A stretch of DNA of 36,494 nt from positions 1 through 36,494 of the forward strand of contig JAJRZI010000087.1 of the NCBI GenBank assembly GCA_024275295.1, in the 5' to 3' direction. The DNA comes from Gammaproteobacteria bacterium. GTDB taxonomy: Bacteria > Pseudomonadota > Gammaproteobacteria > Chromatiales > Chromatiaceae. The notes beneath the pieces are model-generated. The model worked only from the letters and a program-made list of their open reading frames with translations, searched no databases and was not told where the DNA came from. The position numbers were made by a program, and so were the translations under genes. Below are positions 27,009 to 34,700 of the stretch, in pieces; position 1 is the first letter of the stretch, and each line of letters begins with the position of its first letter.

Positions 27009-28466
27009 ATGCGAAAAAGGAATAAGACGTTGATGAAATTGCTCACACTCTGCCTCTTGGTATTCCCGGGTTTAAGCTTGGCTTCCGAAGGGGGGGCACT
27101 TGCCCTGAATCTCACCAGCCATTGGGTCGGTTATACCGCTCTTGGCCTCTTTGCATTCGCCTATCTCTTTGTCATGGCGGAAGAGTTTACCCACCTGCGC
27201 AAATCAAAGCCGGTAATTTTGGCGGCAGGCATTATCTGGGCACTGATCGCCATGGCGATCCAGGGGATGCCAGAGGTGCCCGCCCATGCCGCAGAGGTGG
27301 CAGTACGGCATAATCTATTGGAATATGCCGAGCTGATGCTGTTCCTGTTAGTGGCGATGACCTATATCAACGCCATGGAAGAGCGCCGGGTCTTTGATGC
27401 ACTGCGCTCCTGGTTGGTACGCAAGGGATTTGGTTTCAGGCAACTGTTCTGGATTACCGGTATCCTCTCATTTTGCATCTCTCCCGTCGCAGACAACCTG
27501 ACAACCGCCCTGTTGATGTGCGCAGTGGTGTTGGCAGTGGGCAGTTCAAATGCAAAGTTTGTCGGCATCGCCTGCATCAATATTGTGATTGCTGCCAATG
27601 CGGGTGGTGCCTTCAGCCCATTTGGCGATATCACCACGCTAATGGTCTGGCAAAAAGCCATTGATACCCCTCAGGGCGTAGTGGCATTTGGCACCTTCTT
27701 CTCTCTGTTTATTCCAGCAGTGGTCAACTGGCTGGTGCCAGCAGCAATTATGCACTTTGCGGTACCTGATGAGCGCCCAGAGGCATCTGATGAGACAGTG
27801 GAGATGTTGCGTGGTGCAAAACGAATTATTGCTTTTTTTCTGCTGACCATTATTACCGCAGTCTCCTTTCATAACTTCCTGCACCTGCCTCCTGTTATTG
27901 GCATGCTGACCTGCTTGGCGTATCTACAGATTTTTGGTTTTTTCCTGAAAAAAACAGTCCACAGATGCCATTCCACAAAATCTGATAATGCCGAGCATGA
28001 TGGGCAGATGGGTAACATTATCGGCTTTGATGTCTTCTCCAAAGTGGCCCGTGCCGAGTGGGATACGCTGCTCTTCTTCTATGGTGTTGTGCTCTGTGTG
28101 GGTGGTTTGGGTTTTCTGGGCTATTTGAGCCTGGCCTCAGAGGTAATGTATCTGGATTGGGGTCCAACATCGGCCAACGTTACGGTGGGAATACTCTCTG
28201 CCATTGTTGATAATATCCCTGTGATGTTTGCCGTACTGAGCATGCAGCCTGATATGAGCATGGGGCAGTGGTTGCTGGTAACGCTGACTGCGGGTGTTGG
28301 CGGTAGTTTGCTCTCTATTGGTTCAGCAGCAGGTGTTGCACTAATGGGGCAGGCTCGCGGCCAGTACACCTTCTTTGGCCACCTAAAATGGACACCTGTT
28401 ATTGCACTGGGTTATGGCGCCAGTATCATGGCTCATCTATGGCTCAATAGCGGTCTGTTTGAGTAG
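27009..28466 (+). CDS. nhaD: NhaD-type Na+/H+ antiporter (copy 2)
   Basis: This second 485-aa NhaD paralog is clearly homologous to copy 1 throughout, with near-identical blocks such as AEEFTHLRKSKPVILAAG and VGSAAGVALMGQARGQYTFFGHLKWTP-type C terminus. It carries a signal-like first helix (LLTLCLLVFPGLSLA). Differences cluster in the N terminus and the loop around residue 320, where this copy has HRCHSTKSDNAEH. Start 27009 has no ribosome site. TTG 27030 or ATG 27033, behind AAGGAA, fits better and would shorten the protein by 7-8 residues. A strong bidirectional terminator follows. The copies are on opposite strands 25 kb apart, so they are separately regulated. Confidence 0.95.
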   Translation: MRKRNKTLMKLLTLCLLVFPGLSLASEGGALALNLTSHWVGYTALGLFAFAYLFVMAEEFTHLRKSKPVILAAGIIWALIAMAIQGMPEVPAHAAEVAVRHNLLEYAELMLFLLVAMTYINAMEERRVFDALRSWLVRKGFGFRQLFWITGILSFCISPVADNLTTALLMCAVVLAVGSSNAKFVGIACINIVIAANAGGAFSPFGDITTLMVWQKAIDTPQGVVAFGTFFSLFIPAVVNWLVPAAIMHFAVPDERPEASDETVEMLRGAKRIIAFFLLTIITAVSFHNFLHLPPVIGMLTCLAYLQIFGFFLKKTVHRCHSTKSDNAEHDGQMGNIIGFDVFSKVARAEWDTLLFFYGVVLCVGGLGFLGYLSLASEVMYLDWGPTSANVTVGILSAIVDNIPVMFAVLSMQPDMSMGQWLLVTLTAGVGGSLLSIGSAAGVALMGQARGQYTFFGHLKWTPVIALGYGASIMAHLWLNSGLFE

Positions 28467-28477
28467 CCACTATTGGC

Positions 28478-28508
28478 AAAAAGGGCCGCATCCATTGCGG
28501 CCCTTTTT
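28478..28508. terminator. Bidirectional intrinsic terminator between nhaD and dxs
   Basis: AAAAAGGGCCGCA pairs perfectly with TGCGGCCCTTTTT across a 5-nt loop: a 13-bp hairpin with A and T runs on both sides. It lies between two convergent genes and can end both transcripts. Confidence 0.95.
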
Positions 28509-28532
28509 ATTAGTGACTCAGAAATTTCCGAC

Positions 28533-30446
28533 TCAAGCAGACCTAATACTCTGCTCTATCTTATCGCCAATCACATCAAGTATTGACTTGCGAATACCCT
28601 CTGCATCCAGGCCACACTGCTGCAGCTGTTCCGCTGCTTGTCCATGTTCAATATAGTGATCAGGCAACCCAAGGTTGATGATGTGAATTACTTTATGAGC
28701 CTGAGCCAGCAGTTCGTTTACTGCTGAGCCTGCACCGCCTTGAACCATATTCTCTTCAACAGTCACCAGCAGTTCATACTGCTCAGCCAGCTGCAGGATA
28801 AGCGCTTCATCCAGTGGCTTTACAAAGCGCATATTGGCAACAGTGAGATCCAGCTCTTCACCTACCTTCAGTGCAGGAGCCAGCATACTGCCAAATGCAA
28901 GTATCGCCACACGGCTGCCTTGACGGCACAATTCACCTTTTCCGAGAGGGATGATTGAGCAGGGTTCTTCAACGGCAACACCAGGGCCTCTGCCGCGTGG
29001 GTAGCGCACCATAGTTGGCCCTTCATACTCGTAAGCTGTTTGTAGCATCTGGTGACACTCATTTTCATCAGATGGCGCCAGGATAACCATGTTGGGCAGG
29101 GTGCGGACATAGCTTAGATCAAAGCTGCCCGCATGTGTGGCGCCATCCTGACCGACTAGCCCGGCGCGGTCGACAGCCAGGGTGACATCCAGGTTTTGCA
29201 GGGAGATATCATGTGCCAATTGGTCATATCCACGTTGCAGAAAGGTGGAGTAGATTGCAACGACGGGTTTCAGACCCTCGCAGGCCATGCCCGCAGCGAA
29301 GGTCATGGCATGTTGTTCGGCGATGCCAACATCAAAAAAACGCTCCGGGAACTGCTGTGAGAAGCTGACCATGCCGGAACCCTCACACATGGCCGGGGTA
29401 ATGGCGACGAGCCGGTCATCCCTTTCCGCCGTTTTGCACAGCCAATCACCAAAAATCTGGGTATAGGTTGGGCCACCCTTTTTCTTCGCCATCTCTCCAG
29501 TGGAGGGGTTGAAGGGGGTAACACCATGGTAGACACAGGGATTATCCTCTGCAGGTTCGTAGCCCTGCCCTTTTTTTGTAACCACATGCAACAGGCGTGG
29601 GCCGCTCATGGCCTTCATATTGCGCAGGGTAGTGACCAGTGTGGGCAGATCATGACCATCAATTGGGCCAATGTAGTTGAAACCCAGCTCCTCAAACAGG
29701 GTGGAGGGCATCACCATGCCTTTCATGTGCTCTTCAGCACGCTCCATCAGCTCACTGATGCTGGGCATGTGTTTGAGGGCGTTCATACCCCCTTCACGTA
29801 CCCGGGTGTAGAATTTCCCTGAGAGCAGGCGTGCCAGGTGGTTACTGAATGCCCCAACAGGGCGAGAGATGGACATCTCGTTGTCATTGAGAATGACCAA
29901 CAGATCAAGATCCAGGGCACCGGCATGATTCATCGCCTCAAAGGCCATGCCACCACCCATGGCACCGTCACCGATAACGGCGATGACCTGCCGATTGTCA
30001 CCTTTTTGTTTGGCGGCAGCCGCCATGCCCAATGCAGCACTGATAGAAGTACTTGAGTGGCCTGTGCCAAAGGCATCATGCACGCTTTCGCAGCGACGGG
30101 GGAAGCCTGATATCCCACCTTTTTGGCGCAGGGTATGCATCTGATCCCGTCGGCCGGTGAGGATTTTATGTGGATAGGCCTGGTGGCCTACGTCCCATAC
30201 GAATCGGTCTTCCGGGGTATTGAAGACGTGATGCATGGCAATCGTCAAATCCACCACGCCCAGCCCGGCTGCCAAATGCCCACCTGTTCGGGATACCGTA
30301 TCTACCAGGAACCGACGTAGTTCATCAGCAAGTTGCGCAAGCTGCGTTCCATCCAGCTGCTGTACATCAGCTGGCGAATTGACCTGTGCAAGCAGAGGGT
30401 AGTTTGCTAAAAGTGCAGCTGTATCGGTTTCGTTGGGGCAGGACAT
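28533..30446 (-). CDS. dxs: 1-deoxy-D-xylulose-5-phosphate synthase
   Basis: Dxs condenses pyruvate and glyceraldehyde-3-phosphate, the first and usually limiting step of the MEP isoprenoid pathway, using thiamine diphosphate. The 637-aa length is typical. Visible are [35 protein letters not shown]-region blocks, the ThDP motif [18 protein letters not shown] ending in LNDNEMSIS, the transketolase pyrimidine-domain block [15 protein letters not shown], and the C-terminal transketolase domain. No other isoprenoid gene is nearby. It lies 127 bp downstream of cbbR on the same strand. Confidence 0.97.
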   Translation of the reverse strand: MSCPNETDTAALLANYPLLAQVNSPADVQQLDGTQLAQLADELRRFLVDTVSRTGGHLAAGLGVVDLTIAMHHVFNTPEDRFVWDVGHQAYPHKILTGRRDQMHTLRQKGGISGFPRRCESVHDAFGTGHSSTSISAALGMAAAAKQKGDNRQVIAVIGDGAMGGGMAFEAMNHAGALDLDLLVILNDNEMSISRPVGAFSNHLARLLSGKFYTRVREGGMNALKHMPSISELMERAEEHMKGMVMPSTLFEELGFNYIGPIDGHDLPTLVTTLRNMKAMSGPRLLHVVTKKGQGYEPAEDNPCVYHGVTPFNPSTGEMAKKKGGPTYTQIFGDWLCKTAERDDRLVAITPAMCEGSGMVSFSQQFPERFFDVGIAEQHAMTFAAGMACEGLKPVVAIYSTFLQRGYDQLAHDISLQNLDVTLAVDRAGLVGQDGATHAGSFDLSYVRTLPNMVILAPSDENECHQMLQTAYEYEGPTMVRYPRGRGPGVAVEEPCSIIPLGKGELCRQGSRVAILAFGSMLAPALKVGEELDLTVANMRFVKPLDEALILQLAEQYELLVTVEENMVQGGAGSAVNELLAQAHKVIHIINLGLPDHYIEHGQAAEQLQQCGLDAEGIRKSILDVIGDKIEQSIRSA

Positions 30447-30553
30447 CAGAAAATCAGATCACATTTGGCCAGGCGAAACACCGCAGTTTACCTCATTTAA
30501 ACCGCTTATGCGCTATCTAACGCAACAAGAATGGCTGAGCAAAGATGATTTTA

Positions 30554-30590
30554 CCGCTATGTTTCTGGCTAACCTACCCTGGCATAGCGG
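30554..30590 (-). repeat. Inverted repeat at the 3' end of cbbR
   Basis: CCGCTATG and CATAGCGG form perfect 8-bp arms with a 21-bp loop overlapping the cbbR stop. No T run follows, so it is at best a weak terminator or an mRNA-stabilising hairpin. Confidence 0.4.
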
Positions 30591-31476
30591 ATAAATTATC
30601 ACTGAGCACAAAATCATGGAAGGCCTGAGCTGCGGGAGAGAGCCGTTTACCGCGAGGATAAACAATATGCCAGGTGCGCATGATGGGGAACTCCTCCACA
30701 TCCAGTATCTGCAACCGGCCTGTCTCAACCTCAAGCTCAATGGTATGTTTGGAGACAACGGCCAACCCCATACCGGCACGAACAGCCTGTTTAATGGCGG
30801 TATTCTGGCTCATGGCCATGCCTGTCTTATAACGTATCTTTCTGTCTTGAAAAAAACGTTCCATTGCCAGGCGCGTACCAGAGCCAGGCTCACGGATAAG
30901 AAAGGTCTCTTTGGTCAGTCGTTGCAGTGGAATCTGATGCTCTTTAGTCAATGGATGGTCTGGCGGCGCAATAACGACAAGGGGGTTTTGCATAAAGGGG
31001 GTAGCTTCTAGATCCATCTTGGCTGGTGGCTGCCCCATAAGAATGATATCTCTTTCGTTGGCAACCAATCTTTTTTTAAGCGTTTCTCTATTGGTAACCT
31101 CCAATGTGAGATCAATATTGGGGTAGAGGTGACTGAAGGCAGCCAATAGGCGGGGGGCAAAGTAGTTGATCGTGCTGGCCACCGCAATATCAAGACGGCC
31201 ACCGCTAAGCCCCTGCATAGCCTCCAGCACATCCTCCATCTCTTTGAGCTGCTGAAAAGTGGCCTGACTGTAGTGCTGCACCTCTCTGCCTGCCTGGGTG
31301 AGATGGATCTTTTTTCCAATCTGCTCAAACAGGGGCATACCAATATGCCCCTCCAGTTGTTTGACCTGGATGGAGACAGCAGGTTGACTGAGAAACAGCT
31401 CTTCAGCCGCACGCGTATAGCTTAAGTGCTTGGCTACAGAGGTAAATACTTTTAGCTGTCGGAGGGTAAATTTCAC
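30574..31476 (-). CDS. cbbR: LysR-type regulator, CbbR-like
   Basis: The 300-aa protein has an N-terminal winged helix (about 1-60: LRQLKVFTSVAKHLSYTRAAEELFLSQPAVSIQVKQLE) and a periplasmic-binding-like effector domain. CbbR-type features are VASTINYFAPRLLAAF, IREPGSGTR and MSQNTAIKQAVRAGMGLAVVS. CbbR activates Calvin-cycle genes in response to metabolites. It is usually divergent from RuBisCO genes; here the divergent strand has no protein gene but a probable small RNA (31576-31704), and an alpha-carbonic anhydrase gene follows. No RuBisCO lies in the window. Specificity is inferred from family resemblance. Confidence 0.88.
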   Translation of the reverse strand: MKFTLRQLKVFTSVAKHLSYTRAAEELFLSQPAVSIQVKQLEGHIGMPLFEQIGKKIHLTQAGREVQHYSQATFQQLKEMEDVLEAMQGLSGGRLDIAVASTINYFAPRLLAAFSHLYPNIDLTLEVTNRETLKKRLVANERDIILMGQPPAKMDLEATPFMQNPLVVIAPPDHPLTKEHQIPLQRLTKETFLIREPGSGTRLAMERFFQDRKIRYKTGMAMSQNTAIKQAVRAGMGLAVVSKHTIELEVETGRLQILDVEEFPIMRTWHIVYPRGKRLSPAAQAFHDFVLSDNLSAMPG

Positions 31477-31506
31477 TTAGTCAGATCTATCCAATTCGAT
31501 ACATTA

Positions 31507-31521
31507 ATGATTATATATCAT
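31507..31521. promoter_or_regulatory. LysR-type operator (ATGAT-N5-ATCAT)
   Basis: ATGATTATATATCAT is a palindrome containing T-N11-A, the LysR-family recognition signature. It lies 30 bp upstream of cbbR and its centre is about 62 bp upstream of the predicted start of the divergent plus-strand RNA, where activating LysR sites usually are. Confidence 0.55.
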
Positions 31522-31542
31522 AATTATTATTATATTTTAGTC

Positions 31543-31569
31543 TTATTTATATCAGCGTTTCGTTATATT
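31543..31569 (+). promoter_or_regulatory. Predicted promoter of the cbbR-divergent RNA
   Basis: TATATT at 31564-31569 can serve as -10. The -35 region (TTATTT, short spacing) is poor, as expected of an activator-dependent promoter. The start would be near 31576. Confidence 0.4.
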
Positions 31570-31575
31570 ACTCCC

Positions 31576-31704
31576 CGTGAACACAAATGACTGATTTTTC
31601 TCTTTGCAGAACAGATCAGGTATTTGAAGTTTCCCCCGCATGAAGTAATCCTCCTTATTTACTTCAGCTTTTTGGGACTCCATCCTCCGGAGTCCCTTTT
31701 TTTT
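31576..31704 (+). ncRNA. Candidate small RNA with anti-Shine-Dalgarno hairpin loops
   Basis: No convincing reading frame occupies this stretch. Hairpin 1 (TGAAGTAA 31641-31648 with TTACTTCA 31659-31666) displays loop UCCUCCUUAU, which contains CCUCCUUA, identical to eight bases of the 16S rRNA 3' tail. Hairpin 2 (GGGACTCC 31674-31681 with GGAGTCCC 31689-31696) displays AUCCUCC and is followed by eight T: an intrinsic terminator. Further C-rich patches (ACTCCCC, TTTCCCCC) lie upstream. The RNA is transcribed away from cbbR. Small RNAs with CCUCC loops that bind mRNA ribosome sites are known in other proteobacteria; this one is not recognised. The 5' end is estimated. Confidence 0.6.
31674..31704 (+). 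terminator. Intrinsic terminator of the cbbR-divergent RNA
   Basis: A perfect 8-bp stem with a 7-nt loop (ATCCTCC) is followed by TTTTTTTT. The tract direction shows a plus-strand transcript ends here, although no plus-strand protein gene precedes it. Confidence 0.9.
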
Positions 31705-31795
31705 GCCCTGAGTTTTGGCTTTTAGCAAGTAATATAGTCACTGTCCACATATTCCTGATGCCTTTTGCTGCTTCATTTCTGCATGCGGGATCGAT

Positions 31796-31827
31796 AAAAA
31801 ACCCGCACCATAGTGGCGCGGGTTTTT
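31796..31827. terminator. Terminator downstream of the alpha-carbonic anhydrase gene
   Basis: AAAAACCCGC pairs with GCGGGTTTTT around ACCATAGTGGC, whose ACCA/TGG bases can extend the stem. Lying 28 bp past the carbonic anhydrase stop on the minus strand, it is its natural terminator and may work both ways. Bases 31705-31795 hold no feature I can support. Confidence 0.9.
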
Positions 31828-31854
31828 AGGGTTACAACATGAAATCAGGACTAT

Positions 31855-32625
31855 TTATTCATTGGAAAGCATGAAACGGCGGTTTACACCTTGCACTGGC
31901 CGTGCATTTTCACCAATGAGATCAACAAATTCAGCTGCCTGACTGGCTGCGACTTCAACAGCATCTTTCATTACATACCAGCTAACACTCTCTGTGCAGG
32001 GTGGCGTGGTTAAAGACCCCATGTAGTGGTAGTAGTTTTGGGCATTGGCAGGCAGCAGATCAGCCGCATTGACTGTGCCAGGATTCAGCGCAACCTTATT
32101 CAGCTCATGTGGCAAACGGCTCCACACCGGGGCAAGCGCATCGAGTGCCTTGCCCACATTCATCATGATGCCAACAACGGCCAGCTTGCCGTCCGCAGCT
32201 TTATGCACCAGATGAGCCTCCATCTTGGCATGTTTATCATTAATCATGTGCTCACTGGGACTGTGAAAATGAAACTGAAGCAGCTCGTATGTCTTGCCAC
32301 CCACGCTCATTGTGTTTCCAGGGGCATAGTTCACCTGGATGGTGTGACCATTGTTAAGCACTTTAACAGGGGTAGGTTTGTAGGAAAACTTGATCTCTCC
32401 CACCTTGCTGGCCAAGGCCCTCTGAGCCTGAATGTTAATAGGAGACTGCTGGGCACCCGCGCCGCAGGTAGCATAAGCGGCCTTGAGTGACCCCCAATGC
32501 CCTGGACCAGCTTCGCCACTGTAGCCCCAATGAGCTTTGTGCTGGCCGTGATCACCAGCAAAAGAGGGAGCGGTCATAATGGCGGCCATTGCTACTCCAG
32601 CCACTGCAATTTGAAGTTTTATCAT
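31855..32625 (-). CDS. Periplasmic alpha-carbonic anhydrase
   Basis: The enzyme interconverts CO2 and bicarbonate outside the cytoplasm. A signal peptide (MIKLQIAVAGVAMAAIMTAPSFAG) is followed by a 230-residue alpha-class domain. The three zinc histidines are in LLQFHFHSPSEH (two) and EAHLVH, with SLTTPPCTESVSW as the substrate-pocket block. CGAGAQQSPINI and the TPPC cysteine probably form the usual disulfide. Total length is 256 aa, normal. The ribosome site AGGAG lies six bases before ATG 32625. With CbbR close by, it probably supports carbon supply for autotrophy. Confidence 0.95.
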   Translation of the reverse strand: MIKLQIAVAGVAMAAIMTAPSFAGDHGQHKAHWGYSGEAGPGHWGSLKAAYATCGAGAQQSPINIQAQRALASKVGEIKFSYKPTPVKVLNNGHTIQVNYAPGNTMSVGGKTYELLQFHFHSPSEHMINDKHAKMEAHLVHKAADGKLAVVGIMMNVGKALDALAPVWSRLPHELNKVALNPGTVNAADLLPANAQNYYHYMGSLTTPPCTESVSWYVMKDAVEVAASQAAEFVDLIGENARPVQGVNRRFMLSNE

Positions 32626-32684
32626 AGGTTCTCCTATTAAAGGTTCTTGTAGCTTAGGTCAGATTAATGGTGTGTAGATTGTCT

Positions 32685-32734
32685 ATTGAGCCGGGTACCG
32701 TTCTATTATTCTGTCTTACTATTATTGGCTCAAT
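32685..32734. repeat. Inverted repeat ATTGAGCC...GGCTCAAT upstream of the carbonic anhydrase
   Basis: Perfect 8-bp arms at 32685-32692 and 32727-32734 flank 34 bp of AT-rich DNA in the carbonic anhydrase upstream region. It could be a looped operator or promoter-region hairpin. A 12-base near-repeat, AGGTCAGATTAA/AGGTCAGGTTAA, occurs at 32656 and 32805. Confidence 0.35.
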
Positions 32735-32858
32735 TTGTAAAAGCTAACAAAAATAGTAAAGAATTACTAATTTGAATAGCAATCTGCTGTACTTTTTCTT
32801 ACTAAGGTCAGGTTAACTGCTCCTAAAGAGGTATAGGTTCTGGTATACTCATCAGCTT

Positions 32859-32892
32859 TATAATATTCAGGTGATGTAATCTCTACATCATC
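32859..32892 (+). promoter_or_regulatory. rhlE promoter and leader hairpin
   Basis: TATAAT at 32859-32864 is the probable -10 (the -35 is unclear). The transcript would begin with hairpin GGTGATGTA/TACATCATC (9 bp, loop ATCTC), followed by about 90 nt with a second possible stem (CAACCC/GGGTTG) before the start codon. A 5' end capped by a hairpin usually stabilises mRNA. Confidence 0.5.
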
Positions 32893-32981
32893 CCCATCGT
32901 AATATCTCTCCACCTTCTATAGTTACAGAGACCAACCCCAACGGGTTGCGTTGGGTCTTCCATTCAGGAGTTTACATTAGT

Positions 32982-34400
32982 ATGTCATTTGATTCGCTCG
33001 GCTTATCAGCCGAACTACGCCGTGCTGTGGCTGAGCAGGGCTATACCGAGCCAACGCCGGTTCAGCGCCAGGCTATCCCCACCATTCTTGAGGGAAAAGA
33101 CGTTATGGCAGGTGCCCAGACGGGCACAGGAAAAACAGCCGGATTCACCTTGCCACTGTTACAACGCTTAAGCGAACGGCAGATAAATGGCCGACGCCCA
33201 GTGCGCGCGCTGGTCTTAACGCCAACACGCGAACTGGCTGCACAGGTAGGCGCCAGCATCAGCGACTACGGCACACACCTGCCTCTGCGCTCAGCCGTGA
33301 TCTTCGGCGGAGTGAAGATCAACCCTCAAATCGAGAAACTGCGCCATGGCGTTGATATTCTGGTAGCCACACCAGGGCGGCTGCTGGATCACGTTGGGCA
33401 AAAGACCCTGGATCTCTCCAAGATTGAGATCCTGGTATTGGACGAAGCCGATCGCATGCTGGACATGGGATTTATTCGTGATATCCGAAAGATATTGGCA
33501 CTGCTTCCAAAAGACCGCCAAAACCTGCTGTTCTCTGCAACATTCTCCAGTGACATCAAAAAACTGGCTGATAGCCTGCTGAACAAACCTGTGCTCATTG
33601 AAGTGGCAAGACGCAATGTAGCTGCCGACAGCGTTGATCAGATTGTCCATACGGTGGATCGCAAACGCAAGCGTGAGCTACTCTCATTTCTAATTGGTTC
33701 CCAGGACTGGAAGCAGGTTCTGGTGTTTACCCGCACCAAGCACGGCGCCAACAAGCTGGCCCAGCAGTTGGAACGCGATGGCCTGAGCGCAGCCGCCATT
33801 CATGGCAACAAGAGCCAGGGGGCACGCACACGCGCCGTGGCAAACTTCAAGCAGGGCGAAGTACGGATATTGGTAGCTACCGACATTGCCGCACGTGGGC
33901 TGGATATCGACCAACTGCCGCATGTAGTGAATTTTGAACTGCCCAATGTGCCTGAAGATTATGTCCATCGTATCGGTCGCACCGGCCGCGCTGGACATGA
34001 GGGAGAGGCCGTCTCATTGGTCTGCGTAGATGAACTCAAGTTATTACGGGATATTGAGCGACTGATCAAACGAGAGATACCAAAGATCGTGGTGCCTGGC
34101 TATGAGCCTGACCCTACCATTCAGGCTGAACCCATTGGCGGTAAGCGACAAGGGGGGAATCAGCGTCATGATAGAGGGCGGAGAGCTCAGGGAAACAACG
34201 CCAACACCTCTCATGCAAAGCGAAAACCCAGTCGGAAATCATCCGGAGCCAAAGGGGCATCAGCTGATGGCACGAGAGAAGGTACCGCCGCCCCACGCTC
34301 TGGAAGAAAACCGGGAAAACCACAAGCCACCTCTCATCAACGGCGCACCGCCTCCAGTCAAAGAGGCGAACGGCCATCACTATTGGGTGGAAAAAGATAA
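32982..34400 (+). CDS. rhlE: RhlE-type DEAD-box ATP-dependent RNA helicase
   Basis: This ATP-driven RNA helicase probably acts in ribosome maturation or RNA turnover, often cold-induced. The motifs are complete: Q-motif ([13 protein letters not shown]), I (AQTGTGKT), Ia (PTRELAAQ), II (DEAD in [14 protein letters not shown]), III (SAT), V ([11 protein letters not shown]) and VI ([10 protein letters not shown]). A basic, disordered tail of about 100 residues follows, rich in Lys, Arg, Gly and Ser, as in RhlE relatives. An in-frame ATG at 32946 is less likely than ATG 32982, which has AGGAG 11 bases upstream and matches the family start MSFDSLGL. Confidence 0.94.
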   Translation: MSFDSLGLSAELRRAVAEQGYTEPTPVQRQAIPTILEGKDVMAGAQTGTGKTAGFTLPLLQRLSERQINGRRPVRALVLTPTRELAAQVGASISDYGTHLPLRSAVIFGGVKINPQIEKLRHGVDILVATPGRLLDHVGQKTLDLSKIEILVLDEADRMLDMGFIRDIRKILALLPKDRQNLLFSATFSSDIKKLADSLLNKPVLIEVARRNVAADSVDQIVHTVDRKRKRELLSFLIGSQDWKQVLVFTRTKHGANKLAQQLERDGLSAAAIHGNKSQGARTRAVANFKQGEVRILVATDIAARGLDIDQLPHVVNFELPNVPEDYVHRIGRTGRAGHEGEAVSLVCVDELKLLRDIERLIKREIPKIVVPGYEPDPTIQAEPIGGKRQGGNQRHDRGRRAQGNNANTSHAKRKPSRKSSGAKGASADGTREGTAAPRSGRKPGKPQATSHQRRTASSQRGERPSLLGGKR

Positions 34401-34419
34401 CTTTTTCGCCTAAGAATAA

Positions 34420-34448
34420 TTTCCACTACCGGGGTTTTTAGCTATAAT
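34420..34448 (+). promoter_or_regulatory. Promoter upstream of the EF-G gene
   Basis: TTTCCA (34420-34425) and a perfect TATAAT (34443-34448) are 17 bp apart, giving a predicted start near 34455, about 245 nt before the EF-G start codon. Confidence 0.6.
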
Positions 34449-34454
34449 GCCGGG

Positions 34455-34700
34455 TTTTGCTAAACAAGATGGTAAAGTCGTTGCAACACTGAGTATCGTA
34501 CGGCTTCACCTGGCTTTGAGCTGCCACAAGCATCTGACTGATTTTATCATCCGAACCCTAGGCCACCGGCCTTGCGTCTGTTAGGTTGAAATGAGTGAGA
34601 TCTGTGTGAATGGGGCTCATGCGCCCCAGTTAACCAGGCCACCCAAGAGCACTCAAGGATGGCTGCCAGATTTTTATTGCCTAACTTTTAGAGTACAACT
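34455..34700 (+). other. Long structured 5' leader of the EF-G gene
   Basis: No gene is evident. The leader contains the hairpins GGCC-ACC-GGCC (near 34561) and TGGGGC-TCATGC-GCCCCA (near 34613), plus a seven-codon ATG...TGA mini-frame at 34469-34492 with no clear ribosome site. Such a leader is unusually long for EF-G and may carry post-transcriptional control. Confidence 0.4.

Noticed and set aside
31641-31696. Minus-strand reading of the two hairpins as a CsrA-binding RNA with GGA loops
   Set aside because: On the minus strand the loops read AGGAGGA, but there is no T run after either stem; the terminator direction supports the plus strand.
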